Assembly: GCA_047975545.1 (NCBI GenBank)
Contig: JBKEDS010000063.1
Span: 1-25,246 of the forward strand
Length of the DNA stretch: 25,246 nt
Direction of reading: 5' to 3'
DNA from: JBKEDS01 sp047975545
GTDB lineage: Bacteria; Bacteroidota; Bacteroidia; Flavobacteriales; Flavobacteriaceae
Program-made: the position numbers and the translations under genes
Shown here: in pieces, positions 14,524-21,526 of the stretch
Numbering within the stretch: the stretch's first letter is position 1
How the letters are laid out: the number at the start of each line of letters is the position of its first letter
Notes under the pieces: model-generated
Database searches by the model: none
The model's input: the letters and a program-made list of their open reading frames with translations, nothing else
Told to the model about the DNA's origin: nothing

Positions 14524-14540
14524 AAGGTTTTCAAAACCTT
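14524..14540. repeat. AAGGTTTT / AAAACCTT hairpin after gltA
   Basis: 8-bp perfect stem with a 1-nt centre, flanked by AACCTGCAA on the left and a decayed TTGTAGTGTT on the right. It looks like an AACCTGCAAGGTTTT-type flavobacterial intergenic repeat. It lacks a T run on either strand, but follows eight T at 14506-14513. Confidence 0.55.
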
Positions 14541-14574
14541 GTAGTGTTATGTCAACTCTGAAATTTAGTGTAGA

Positions 14575-14640
14575 GATTGCTTCGTCGTCGTGCCTCCTTC
14601 TCGCAATGACGTCATTGCGACGACAACGGAGGAAGCAATC
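14575..14640. repeat. 66-bp dispersed palindromic repeat
   Basis: Outer arms GATTGCTTC (14575-14583) and GAAGCAATC (14632-14640) are perfect complements. The centre CGCAATGACGTCATTGCG (14602-14619) is an 18-bp perfect palindrome. The arms between carry CGTCGTCGTGCCTCC and GACGACAACGGAGG, which pair imperfectly. A decayed relative lies at 11311-11376. Non-coding, of the short interspersed extragenic type. Confidence 0.8.
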
Positions 14641-14714
14641 CCATTCGTCAATTTTAATTTGATATAACAGTAGGTTTAAAAGAAGAAATTTCACTTTACA
14701 GATTAAATAAAATT

Positions 14715-14748
14715 AAAGCTTCATAGGTTAATTCTTGTGAAGCTTTTT
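14715..14748 (+). terminator. Terminator-like hairpin upstream of the amidinohydrolase gene
   Basis: AAAGCTTCA (14715-14723) pairs with TGAAGCTTT (14738-14746) around a 14-nt loop, followed by five T. It lies about 210 bp after gltA, with the repeat in between, and may be gltA's real terminator. Confidence 0.55.
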
Positions 14749-14870
14749 ATATTTACGGTCGAATATGTATATTGGTTATTAGTTAAAAAATGCGGCCTGC
14801 AGGCGTCTTTGCGGGCGTAGCGAATCAATTTCGAAAACACAAACGGTAATTTATCCATATTTTAAACTGT

Positions 14871-15785
14871 ATGATAAAGGTTGATATAAAAAACGAAACA
14901 TCAAGGCTTAGGGCAGTAGTTTTGGGTACGGCACAAAACAATGGCCCCGTACCTGCCGTACAGGACTGTTACGACCCCAAAAGTATCGAGCATGTTTTGG
15001 CGGGCACTTACCCGCAAGAAGCCGATATGTTACCGGAAATGGAAGCCGTGGCCCAAGTTTTTAAAAAATACAATGTAGCGGTATATCGGCCGGAGGTTAT
15101 CCAAAACTGCAACCAGATTTTTTCCCGGGACATTGCCTTTGTAATCGACAATAAAATTATACGGGCCAATATATTGCCCAATCGGGAAAAGGAAGTTGCG
15201 GCCATTAATTACATTTGGAACCAAGTTGAAGAACAGCACAGGGTTATCCTTCCGCCCGAATGCCATGTCGAGGGCGGCGATGTTATTGTGTGGAACGATT
15301 ACATTTTCGTAGGCACTTATTCCGGTGAAGATTATCCCCAACTAATTACCGCCCGAACCAATACCGATGCCGTAATTACCTTGCAGGAACTATTTCCCGA
15401 TAAAACTGTAAAAGCCTTCGAATTACGAAAATCCAACACCAATGCCAAGGAAAACGCCCTGCACTTAGATTGCTGTTTCCAGCCCTTGGGAAAAGACAAG
15501 GCCATTATACACAAAAACGGTTTTTTAATAGAACGGGAATACCAATGGTTGGTCGATTTCTTTGGGAAGGAAAACATTTTCGAGATTACAAAAGATGAAA
15601 TGTACGATATGTACAGCAACGTATTTTCAATTTCTGAAGAAGTTGTTATTTCCGAAAAAAACTTCACCCGATTAAACACATGGCTGCGCAGCCAAGGTTT
15701 TACCGTAGAAGAAGTACCCTACGCCGAAATAGCCAAGCAAGAAGGCCTGCTCCGTTGCTCGACCTTACCGTTAATTAGGGATTGA
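14871..15785 (+). CDS. Arginine deiminase / DDAH-like amidinohydrolase
   Basis: 304-residue member of the guanidine-modifying (pentein-fold) superfamily that includes arginine deiminase, dimethylarginine dimethylaminohydrolase and amidinotransferases. The catalytic pattern is complete: FSRD near 84-87, HVEGGD with Glu134 and Asp137, HLD with His198, and nucleophile Cys296 in LLRCSTLPL at the C terminus. It is shorter than classical ArcA arginine deiminase (about 400) and closer in size to DDAH and agmatine deiminase-type enzymes. Followed 81 bp later by a CtlX-type citrulline hydrolase, so arginine to citrulline is an attractive reaction, but the substrate is inferred only. Confidence 0.85.
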   Translation: MIKVDIKNETSRLRAVVLGTAQNNGPVPAVQDCYDPKSIEHVLAGTYPQEADMLPEMEAVAQVFKKYNVAVYRPEVIQNCNQIFSRDIAFVIDNKIIRANILPNREKEVAAINYIWNQVEEQHRVILPPECHVEGGDVIVWNDYIFVGTYSGEDYPQLITARTNTDAVITLQELFPDKTVKAFELRKSNTNAKENALHLDCCFQPLGKDKAIIHKNGFLIEREYQWLVDFFGKENIFEITKDEMYDMYSNVFSISEEVVISEKNFTRLNTWLRSQGFTVEEVPYAEIAKQEGLLRCSTLPLIRD

Positions 15786-15806
15786 AATTTTTAATTAAAA
15801 AAAATC

Positions 15807-15854
15807 TCATAACCCCATAACTTTATAACTTCATAACCTTATAACGTCATAACT
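15807..15854 (+). repeat. Six tandem 8-bp repeats before ctlX
   Basis: Six units in perfect register, consensus YYATAACY (TCATAACC, CCATAACT, TTATAACT, TCATAACC, TTATAACG, TCATAACT). A degenerate remainder then leads to the ATG at 15867. No spacers of unique sequence, so not CRISPR. The array forms most of the ctlX leader. Confidence 0.85.
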
Positions 15855-15866
15855 AACCATAACTAC

Positions 15867-16805
15867 ATGCACCAAACCACCAACACCATTTTAATGATTC
15901 GCCCTATAAACTTTAGGATGAACGAAGAAACAGCAGTAAACAACTATTACCAAAAACAAGGCGAAAATACCCTGCCCGAAGCCATAAAAACGAAGGCCGT
16001 ACAAGAATTTGATGCTTTGGTAGAAAAACTCAAAAACGTAGGCGTTCAAGTTATTGTTGTTCCCGATACGGACCAACACGATACGCCCGATGCCGTATTT
16101 CCCAACAATTGGGTGTCGTTTCATGAAAACGGAACAGTAGGCCTATATCCCATGTTTGCCGAAAACAGAAGGTTGGAACGTAGGGAAGAAGTACTTTTGG
16201 AGATAGAAAAACAGGGTTTTGTTATTACCAACATAATCGATTATACCGAAGCCGAAGAAGAAGGTGTTTTTCTCGAAGGGACGGGCAGTTTGGTGTTGGA
16301 CCGCATTAACCGAAAAGCCTATTGCGCCCTGTCGCCAAGAGCCGACGAGGATTTGCTAATTGAGTTTTGTGAGGATTTTGAATATATGCCCGTTATTTTT
16401 ACTGCAAACCAAACCGTTAGCGGTACGCGAAGGCCCATTTATCATACCAATGTTATGATGGCCATTGGCGAAACCTTTACCGTAGTTTGCTTAAATAGTA
16501 TAGACGACAAAAAAGAACGCAAAAATTTAATAAAACACCTAACCGAGGACGGTAAGGACATTATTAACATTACCGAAGCCCAAGTTAGCCACTTTGCGGG
16601 CAATATGCTGCAAGTTATTGGAGCGAACAATACCCGTTTTTTGGTTATGAGCGAATTGGCATATAAAACCCTAACGCCGCAACAACTGCAGCAATTGGAA
16701 AAGCATACGCAAATACTCTACAGTAATCTGTCTACAATAGAAACTTGCGGTGGCGGCAGCGCCCGCTGCATGATGGCCGAGGTGTTTTTGCCGAAATCGA
16801 AGTAG
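15867..16805 (+). CDS. ctlX: Citrulline-utilisation hydrolase, CtlX type
   Basis: 312-residue amidinohydrolase of the CtlX/citrulline ureidase type, which releases ornithine, ammonia and CO2 from citrulline. Motifs: MIRPINFRMN near the start, PDAVFPNNWVSFH at 74-86, LEGTGSLVLDR (Glu137) at 136-146, PIYHTNVMM with His193, and nucleophile Cys301 in CGGGSARCMMAEVFLP. An internal ATG at residue 10 is a possible alternative start, but the ATG at 15867 sits at the end of the spacer. The spacer is an array of 8-bp repeats. It likely acts with the preceding amidinohydrolase. Confidence 0.88.
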   Translation: MHQTTNTILMIRPINFRMNEETAVNNYYQKQGENTLPEAIKTKAVQEFDALVEKLKNVGVQVIVVPDTDQHDTPDAVFPNNWVSFHENGTVGLYPMFAENRRLERREEVLLEIEKQGFVITNIIDYTEAEEEGVFLEGTGSLVLDRINRKAYCALSPRADEDLLIEFCEDFEYMPVIFTANQTVSGTRRPIYHTNVMMAIGETFTVVCLNSIDDKKERKNLIKHLTEDGKDIINITEAQVSHFAGNMLQVIGANNTRFLVMSELAYKTLTPQQLQQLEKHTQILYSNLSTIETCGGGSARCMMAEVFLPKSK

Positions 16806-16825
16806 CACTTGTTTAATAAAAACGC

Positions 16826-16833
16826 TATCTTTG
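16826..16833 (+). promoter_or_regulatory. -7 box of predicted argS promoter (TATCTTTG)
   Basis: Exact TAnnTTTG match, with TTG at 16809-16811 only 14 bp upstream, which is shorter than usual for a -33 box. Transcription would start about 16840, a 16-nt leader. It lies in the ctlX-argS spacer. Confidence 0.6.
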
Positions 16834-16855
16834 CAGTCCTAAAAAAAGACGTAAA

Positions 16856-18631
16856 ATGACCCTTCAGGAAATCCTATCCAACCAGGTAAAGCAAGCCGTT
16901 AAACAGGTTTATGGTGTTGCCATCGAATCCGTAGAATTTCAAGCCACAAGAAAAGAATTTGCCGGCGATATTACGTTGGTTATTTTTCCGATGTTGCGGG
17001 TGGTAAAAGGCAATCCGGTACAAATAGGCGAGGCTATTGGGCAATATTTGGCCAAAAATGTAACGGAGGTAAAAGCCTTCAACGTGGTTAAGGGGTTTTT
17101 AAATATTGAAATAAACGATGCGTATTACCTTAATTTTTTCAACACTATAAAAAACGACGAAACTTATGGGGTTGTAACGCCCAATCCCAACGAAAAAGCC
17201 GTTATGGTCGAGTATTCGTCGCCAAACACCAACAAGCCCCTGCACTTGGGACATATTAGGAATAATTTGCTGGGGTATAGTGTTGCCGAAATTTTAAAGG
17301 CTTCGGGTAAAAAAGTGTACAAAACCCAAATTATAAACGACCGCGGCATACATATTTGTAAAAGCATGTTGGCGTGGCAAAAGTTTGGTAAAGGCGAAAC
17401 CCCTGAAAACACGGGTTTAAAAGGCGATAAGCTGGTTGGTAACTATTACGTAAAGTTCGACCAAGAATATAAAAAAGAAATAGAAACCCTAAAAGCTGCC
17501 GGAAAAACAGAAGAAGAAGCCAAAAAAACGGCACCCATTTTGTTGGAAGCGCAAGAAATGCTACAAAAATGGGAAGCTGGCGATACCGAAACCGTAGCAC
17601 TTTGGGAAACCATGAACGGTTGGGTATACAAGGGTTTTAATGAAACCTATAAAAACCTGGGCGTAAATTTCGATACCCTTTATTACGAGAGTAACACCTA
17701 TTTGCTTGGAAAAGAATTTGTTGCCGAAGGCCTAAAAACAGGCGTGTTTTTTAAAGAAGAAGACGGCTCGGTATGGTGCGATTTAACCCATGAAGGCTTG
17801 GATAAAAAAATAGTACAGCGTGCCGATGGTACGGCCGTTTATATAACACAGGATATTGGTACGGCCATACAGCGTATTAAGGACTTTCCCGATGTGGGCG
17901 GCATGGTATATACCGTGGGCAACGAGCAGGATTACCACTTTCAGGTACTGTTTTTAATTTTGAAAAAACTGGGCTTCGAATGGGCAAAAAACCTTTATCA
18001 TTTAAGTTATGGTATGGTAGATTTGCCTTCGGGAAAAATGAAAAGCCGGGAAGGTACCGTGGTCGATGCCGACGATTTAATTGCCGAAATGGCAACCACG
18101 GCAGGCGAGATTTCCGAAGAACTGGGAAAATTAGATGGTTACATCGAAGCCGAAAAACAAGCCCTTTACAAAACTATTGGCTTGGGTGCATTAAAGTATT
18201 ATATCCTAAAAGTCGACCCCAAAAAGCGTATTTTGTTCGACCCCAAGGAGTCTATCGATTTTCAAGGCAATACAGGACCTTTTATCCAGTATACTTATGC
18301 CAGGATTCAATCCATTATACGAAAAGCCGATTTTGATTTAAACCAAGACGTCGAAGTAGAGCTCCAGCCCAAAGAAAAAGAATTGATAAAGCAACTGGAA
18401 CTTTTTCCCGATGAAGTACAATATGCGGCTGCCCAACACAGTCCGGCCTTAATTGCAAATTACACGTACAATTTGGTTAGGGAATTTAACTCGTTTTACC
18501 AAAACGTATCCATTTTAGGTGCCGATAACGAAGCCGAAAAGGTATTTCGGGTTCAGTTGTCCCATAAAGTGGCAGTAGTTATAAAACAAGCCTTTGCGCT
18601 TTTGGGTATTCAGGTGCCGGATAGGATGTAG
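16856..18631 (+). CDS. argS: Arginyl-tRNA synthetase
   Basis: 591-residue class I synthetase charging tRNA-Arg. N-terminal tRNA-contacting domain (about 1-85, containing EFAGDITLVIFPM) is followed by the catalytic domain with VEYSSPNTNKPLHLGHIRNN (HIGH motif as HLGH, 130-133), IINDRG and the KMSKS equivalent KMKSREGT at 394-401. The C-terminal anticodon-binding DALR domain has QYAAAQHSPALIANYTYNL and ends with the typical LLGIQVPDRM. Complete. A perfect TATCTTTG box lies 23 bp upstream of its ATG. Confidence 0.98.
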   Translation: MTLQEILSNQVKQAVKQVYGVAIESVEFQATRKEFAGDITLVIFPMLRVVKGNPVQIGEAIGQYLAKNVTEVKAFNVVKGFLNIEINDAYYLNFFNTIKNDETYGVVTPNPNEKAVMVEYSSPNTNKPLHLGHIRNNLLGYSVAEILKASGKKVYKTQIINDRGIHICKSMLAWQKFGKGETPENTGLKGDKLVGNYYVKFDQEYKKEIETLKAAGKTEEEAKKTAPILLEAQEMLQKWEAGDTETVALWETMNGWVYKGFNETYKNLGVNFDTLYYESNTYLLGKEFVAEGLKTGVFFKEEDGSVWCDLTHEGLDKKIVQRADGTAVYITQDIGTAIQRIKDFPDVGGMVYTVGNEQDYHFQVLFLILKKLGFEWAKNLYHLSYGMVDLPSGKMKSREGTVVDADDLIAEMATTAGEISEELGKLDGYIEAEKQALYKTIGLGALKYYILKVDPKKRILFDPKESIDFQGNTGPFIQYTYARIQSIIRKADFDLNQDVEVELQPKEKELIKQLELFPDEVQYAAAQHSPALIANYTYNLVREFNSFYQNVSILGADNEAEKVFRVQLSHKVAVVIKQAFALLGIQVPDRM

Positions 18632-18650
18632 TTGGCAAAAAGCTAAAAAA

Positions 18651-19604
18651 ATGCTTCAGAAAATTGAAAAATATGAAATTAACAAGAATATTTATTTTAT
18701 TGTATTTATTTTAACTAGTAGCTGTTCAGTTAGTAAAGCTGTAAAGTACCTTAAAGAAGGCCAAACGTCCGAAAAAAATTTTAAAGTAACTTTTCCTTTT
18801 GAAATAAAAAACGGATTTATTGTTGTGAATGTAGAAATAGAGAATGAAAATTATAATTTTATTTTAGACACAGGAACACCTACTTTGATATCAAAAAATA
18901 TTGCACAAACTTTAAATTTAAAAGTTATTGATTCGGTAAATGCTTCTGATGTTTTTAATAAAGAACAATCTAATGAATATGTCAGGATTAAAAATATTAG
19001 AATTGGAACAATAGATTTTGTAGATACAGTAGCCTTAATAAATGACTTTAATTCTATACCAATGTGGTCTTCTTTAGATATTGATGGATTTTTTGGTGCA
19101 AATCTAATGCAACACGCAGTCTGGGATATTGATTTCAATAAAAATCAAATTACCATAACAGACAATGAATCAAAATTAAATTTACCTGAAAAAATAATTG
19201 AGAATAAGTTTTTTATTGGTTATGACAGAACACCTGCAATTGGTTGTAAAATAAATGGAGAAAAAATCTGGAATTTTACTGTAGATTTTGGGTTTAGTGG
19301 AGATATAGTCATACCTTTTTCCGAATTTGAAAAACAAAAAGAAAGTGGTCAAATTTTAGACTTCACAGAATCTAAAGTAGGTGGTGTAATTGGAATTTAT
19401 GGGAAACAAGATAAAACACGAGTTTCTTATACAGGAAAAATTAATGAAATAGAATTCGGAAACTCTATTCTAACTAATGAAAAGGTTTATTCAGAGCAAT
19501 ATTTGAGTCATAGGTTTGGTTTAAATTTTTTTAAAAATTATCGAGTAATTTTAAATTGGAATAGTAAAAAAGTAAAGTTAATTGAAAATTATAAATCTGA
19601 ATAA
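18651..19604 (+). CDS. Retropepsin-like aspartyl protease, putative lipoprotein
   Basis: 317-residue protein of the two-lobed bacterial retropepsin-like (clan AA) type. First lobe: FILDTGTPTLIS with catalytic DTG at 73-75, then the IDGFFGANLM segment at 144-153. Second lobe: FTVDFGFSGDIVIP with DFG at 212-214 in place of DTG/DSG, and a FGLNFFKNYRVILNW ending. The start was set at 18651, after argS; an upstream in-frame ATG lies inside argS. The N terminus has a hydrophobic run ending LTSSC, a plausible lipobox (Cys25). The ATG at 18673 in the next frame gives a better signal peptide and suggests a one-base indel. The gene is clearly richer in A+T than its neighbours, suggesting transfer. Confidence 0.8.
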   Translation: MLQKIEKYEINKNIYFIVFILTSSCSVSKAVKYLKEGQTSEKNFKVTFPFEIKNGFIVVNVEIENENYNFILDTGTPTLISKNIAQTLNLKVIDSVNASDVFNKEQSNEYVRIKNIRIGTIDFVDTVALINDFNSIPMWSSLDIDGFFGANLMQHAVWDIDFNKNQITITDNESKLNLPEKIIENKFFIGYDRTPAIGCKINGEKIWNFTVDFGFSGDIVIPFSEFEKQKESGQILDFTESKVGGVIGIYGKQDKTRVSYTGKINEIEFGNSILTNEKVYSEQYLSHRFGLNFFKNYRVILNWNSKKVKLIENYKSE

Positions 19605-19792
19605 AGCCAGTTGCCAACAATGGCTATAAACAATTGGAGGCGAACCGCCTACCGACAAGCAGGAGTGATAAAACGAAACTATAAACAAAAGAAAGGTTGG
19701 TGCAAAACCAAAATTTAACACCTATTAACCCGTAACAGGCGGTTATACGAGACCATTTTAAAATTCCCCCAACAAAGTAAAATACCGAGCGA
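19605..19792. repeat. Repeat-bearing spacer after the protease gene
   Basis: Contains two related direct-repeat motifs, AACAATGGCTATA (19616-19628) and AACAGGCGGTTATA (19734-19747), about 118 bp apart, and a small AGGCG-AAC-CGCCT hairpin (19638-19650). The layout resembles tails that follow accessory genes in Bacteroidota genomes. No clear ORF. The plus-strand protease and minus-strand acyl-CoA-binding genes converge here. Confidence 0.45.
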
Positions 19793-20059
19793 TTATTTCC
19801 CGTACAAAAAATAACTGTTAACCAAATCGATATAAAGCTGTTTGGCTTCGTCCTGCGATAGGTCTTTGGCCTGAAACAGGGCATTGGTTTTAAAGGCGTT
19901 TATTATGGCCTTTCGGCTACTTGGCCGGCTGTAGTCGTTGGTGGCTTTTTTGTAGTAGGCATAAAGGTTTAGCAGCACATCGGCAGGAAAGGGATCGGTG
20001 TAGTTGTTTACCCGGTCTACGGCTTCTTTAAATGCTATGTCTAAAAGGTCGTTACTCAT
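19793..20059 (-). CDS. Acyl-CoA-binding protein
   Basis: 88-residue protein with the pattern of the four-helix acyl-CoA-binding fold: FKEAVDRVNNY in helix 1, PFPADVLLNLYAYYKKAT (the conserved LLxLYxxYKxAT core) in helix 2, KAIINAFKTNAL corresponding to KWxAW in helix 3 but with Trp replaced, and DEAKQLYIDLVN in helix 4. Size is exactly that of ACBP. Its ATG overlaps the end of psd by 8 bp (ATGAGTAA), so translation is probably coupled. In this context it presumably buffers or delivers acyl-CoA or a related thioester for lipid synthesis (inference). Confidence 0.85.
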   Translation of the reverse strand: MSNDLLDIAFKEAVDRVNNYTDPFPADVLLNLYAYYKKATNDYSRPSSRKAIINAFKTNALFQAKDLSQDEAKQLYIDLVNSYFLYGK

Positions 20060-20708
20060 TTACTTCGGCAATAATGCTTTCGCCACCCCTAACGTTTTGG
20101 TTAAGGCTTACTTTTATTTTGGTGTTTAAAGGTAAGAATAAATCGACCCGCGACCCAAATTTAATAAATCCCGAATCGGCGCCCTGGGTAGCGTTGTCGC
20201 CTTCTTTTGCATAATTAACAATACGCTTGGCCAAAGCTCCGGCAATTTGTCGGTATAGTACTTTGCCATAAGTGGTGTTTTCAACCACTACGGTGGTACG
20301 CTCGTTTTCTTCACTGGCCTTGGGGTGCCATGCTACCAAATATTTCCCCGGGTGGTATTTGCTAAAAATAACCTTTCCACCAATGGGGTAGCGGGTTACG
20401 TGTACGTTTATGGGCGACATGAATACGCTAACTTGCAGGCGTTTCTCGTTAAAAAATTCGCTTTCAAAAACTTCTTCTATTACTACCACCTTGCCATCTA
20501 CGGGCGAAACAACCTGTTTGTTGTTTAGTTGGGTATGGCGTTTTGGGTTTCTAAAAAACTGAAGGATTAACAGCAAAAAAACAATTAACGCCATTAGCAA
20601 GGTAAGCCTAAGCCAGGGCAGGGCCACAAAATGGTCGGTTACAAGGGCCAACAGGGCAACAATTAAAAATGTTACGGTTATAATTTTATAGCCTTCTTTA
20701 TGAAACAT
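20052..20708 (-). CDS. psd: Phosphatidylserine decarboxylase (short form)
   Basis: 218-residue pyruvoyl-dependent decarboxylase making phosphatidylethanolamine from phosphatidylserine. Two hydrophobic segments at about 9-26 and 33-52 anchor it, followed by FFRNPKR. VVSPVDGKVV contains Asp71. FMSPINVHVTRYPIGG contains His103. The self-cleavage site is FGS at 184-186 in FIKFGSRVDLF, where Ser186 would become the pyruvoyl group. This is the compact class, about 70-100 residues shorter than E. coli Psd. It overlaps cdsA by 11 bp and the acyl-CoA-binding gene by 8 bp. Confidence 0.95.
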   Translation of the reverse strand: MFHKEGYKIITVTFLIVALLALVTDHFVALPWLRLTLLMALIVFLLLILQFFRNPKRHTQLNNKQVVSPVDGKVVVIEEVFESEFFNEKRLQVSVFMSPINVHVTRYPIGGKVIFSKYHPGKYLVAWHPKASEENERTTVVVENTTYGKVLYRQIAGALAKRIVNYAKEGDNATQGADSGFIKFGSRVDLFLPLNTKIKVSLNQNVRGGESIIAEVNE

Positions 20709-21519
20709 ATTTTAAAATTCTTAAAAACAAATAAATAAACGGTGCTGCAAATATAATACTATCCAACCTATCTAAAAGGCCACCGTGGCCGGGCATTATG
20801 TTACCGCTGTCCTTAACGTTGGCCTGACGCTTAAATTTCGATTCTATTAAATCGCCCAAGGTGCCAAAAACACTAATTAAAACGCTTAACATTAGCCAAT
20901 TTGAAAAACTTAGCGTTTGTGTAAAGGTAGCAATAAAATAACTTGCCACGCACGAAAAAAACAAGCCGCCAAGAAATCCCTCGACTGTTTTTTTGGGTGA
21001 AATTTTTTCGAACAATTTTTGTTTGCCAAATGTTTTTCCTACCAAATAGGCAAACGAATCGTTAACCCAAATTAAAATAAAGGCCCCTAATAAAATATTT
21101 GGGTCGTAAACATCGTGGTGGTCTGCAATTAGGATTAAAAACACAAAAGCGCTCGATACGTAAAATGTGGTAAGGATATATTGCTTGCTTTCGAATAGCG
21201 GAATACTTCGGCTTGAAAACAAATCCTTAATTAGAAAAAGGTGAACGAAAATGGAAACCACCATTAGTATTTGCGTAATTTCGTTAATGCCTTGGTGCGT
21301 GCTTACAATAAGTTTAAAATAGGCAAAAGCGCCGTAAAGCAATACAAAAACAATATAGGGGACAGTGCTTTTTAAGCGGATTAGTTTTGTAAACTCGTTA
21401 AGGCATATTAGCCCAAACACAAAAAACAGGATAATTAAAACGGGCTTATAGTGCATGCAAAACACCAATAGGGCAACGTATATCAAGCCGGAAAATGCAC
21501 GTATAAGGGTTTCTTTCAT
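20698..21519 (-). CDS. cdsA: Phosphatidate cytidylyltransferase (CDP-DAG synthase)
   Basis: 273-residue integral membrane enzyme making CDP-diacylglycerol from phosphatidate and CTP, the precursor used for phosphatidylserine and hence for Psd downstream. Seven or eight hydrophobic spans are visible. Diagnostic motifs: WVNDSFAYLVGKTFGK at 151-166, SPKKTVEGFLGG at 174-185, and the CDS signature from Ser227 through KFKRQANVKDSGNIMPGHGG and LLDRLDS. Complete. It starts 7 bp after the LUD gene and overlaps psd, so the four genes form one operon. Confidence 0.97.
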   Translation of the reverse strand: MKETLIRAFSGLIYVALLVFCMHYKPVLIILFFVFGLICLNEFTKLIRLKSTVPYIVFVLLYGAFAYFKLIVSTHQGINEITQILMVVSIFVHLFLIKDLFSSRSIPLFESKQYILTTFYVSSAFVFLILIADHHDVYDPNILLGAFILIWVNDSFAYLVGKTFGKQKLFEKISPKKTVEGFLGGLFFSCVASYFIATFTQTLSFSNWLMLSVLISVFGTLGDLIESKFKRQANVKDSGNIMPGHGGLLDRLDSIIFAAPFIYLFLRILKYVS

Positions 21520-21526
21520 GCTTGTT

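Larger units (their letters stand above)
14503..14870. other. 368-bp gltA-amidinohydrolase spacer
   Basis: Holds, in order: a perfect AAGGTTTT-C-AAAACCTT hairpin (14524-14540), a 66-bp imperfect palindrome (14575-14640), a terminator-like hairpin (14715-14748), a GCCTGCAGGC palindrome (14795-14804) in a small G+C-rich island, and an A/T-rich leader. TAATTTAT near 14848 is a weak -7 candidate. No gene seen. Confidence 0.7.

Noticed and set aside
15807..15854. Octamer array considered as CRISPR
   Set aside because: Units are 8 bp with no unique spacers, and there are no cas genes. The same applies to the heptamers at 6408-6442.
18594..18650. Upstream in-frame ATG for the protease inside argS
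   Set aside because: It overlaps the conserved argS C terminus (LLGIQVPDRM) and gives an N terminus unlike a signal peptide.
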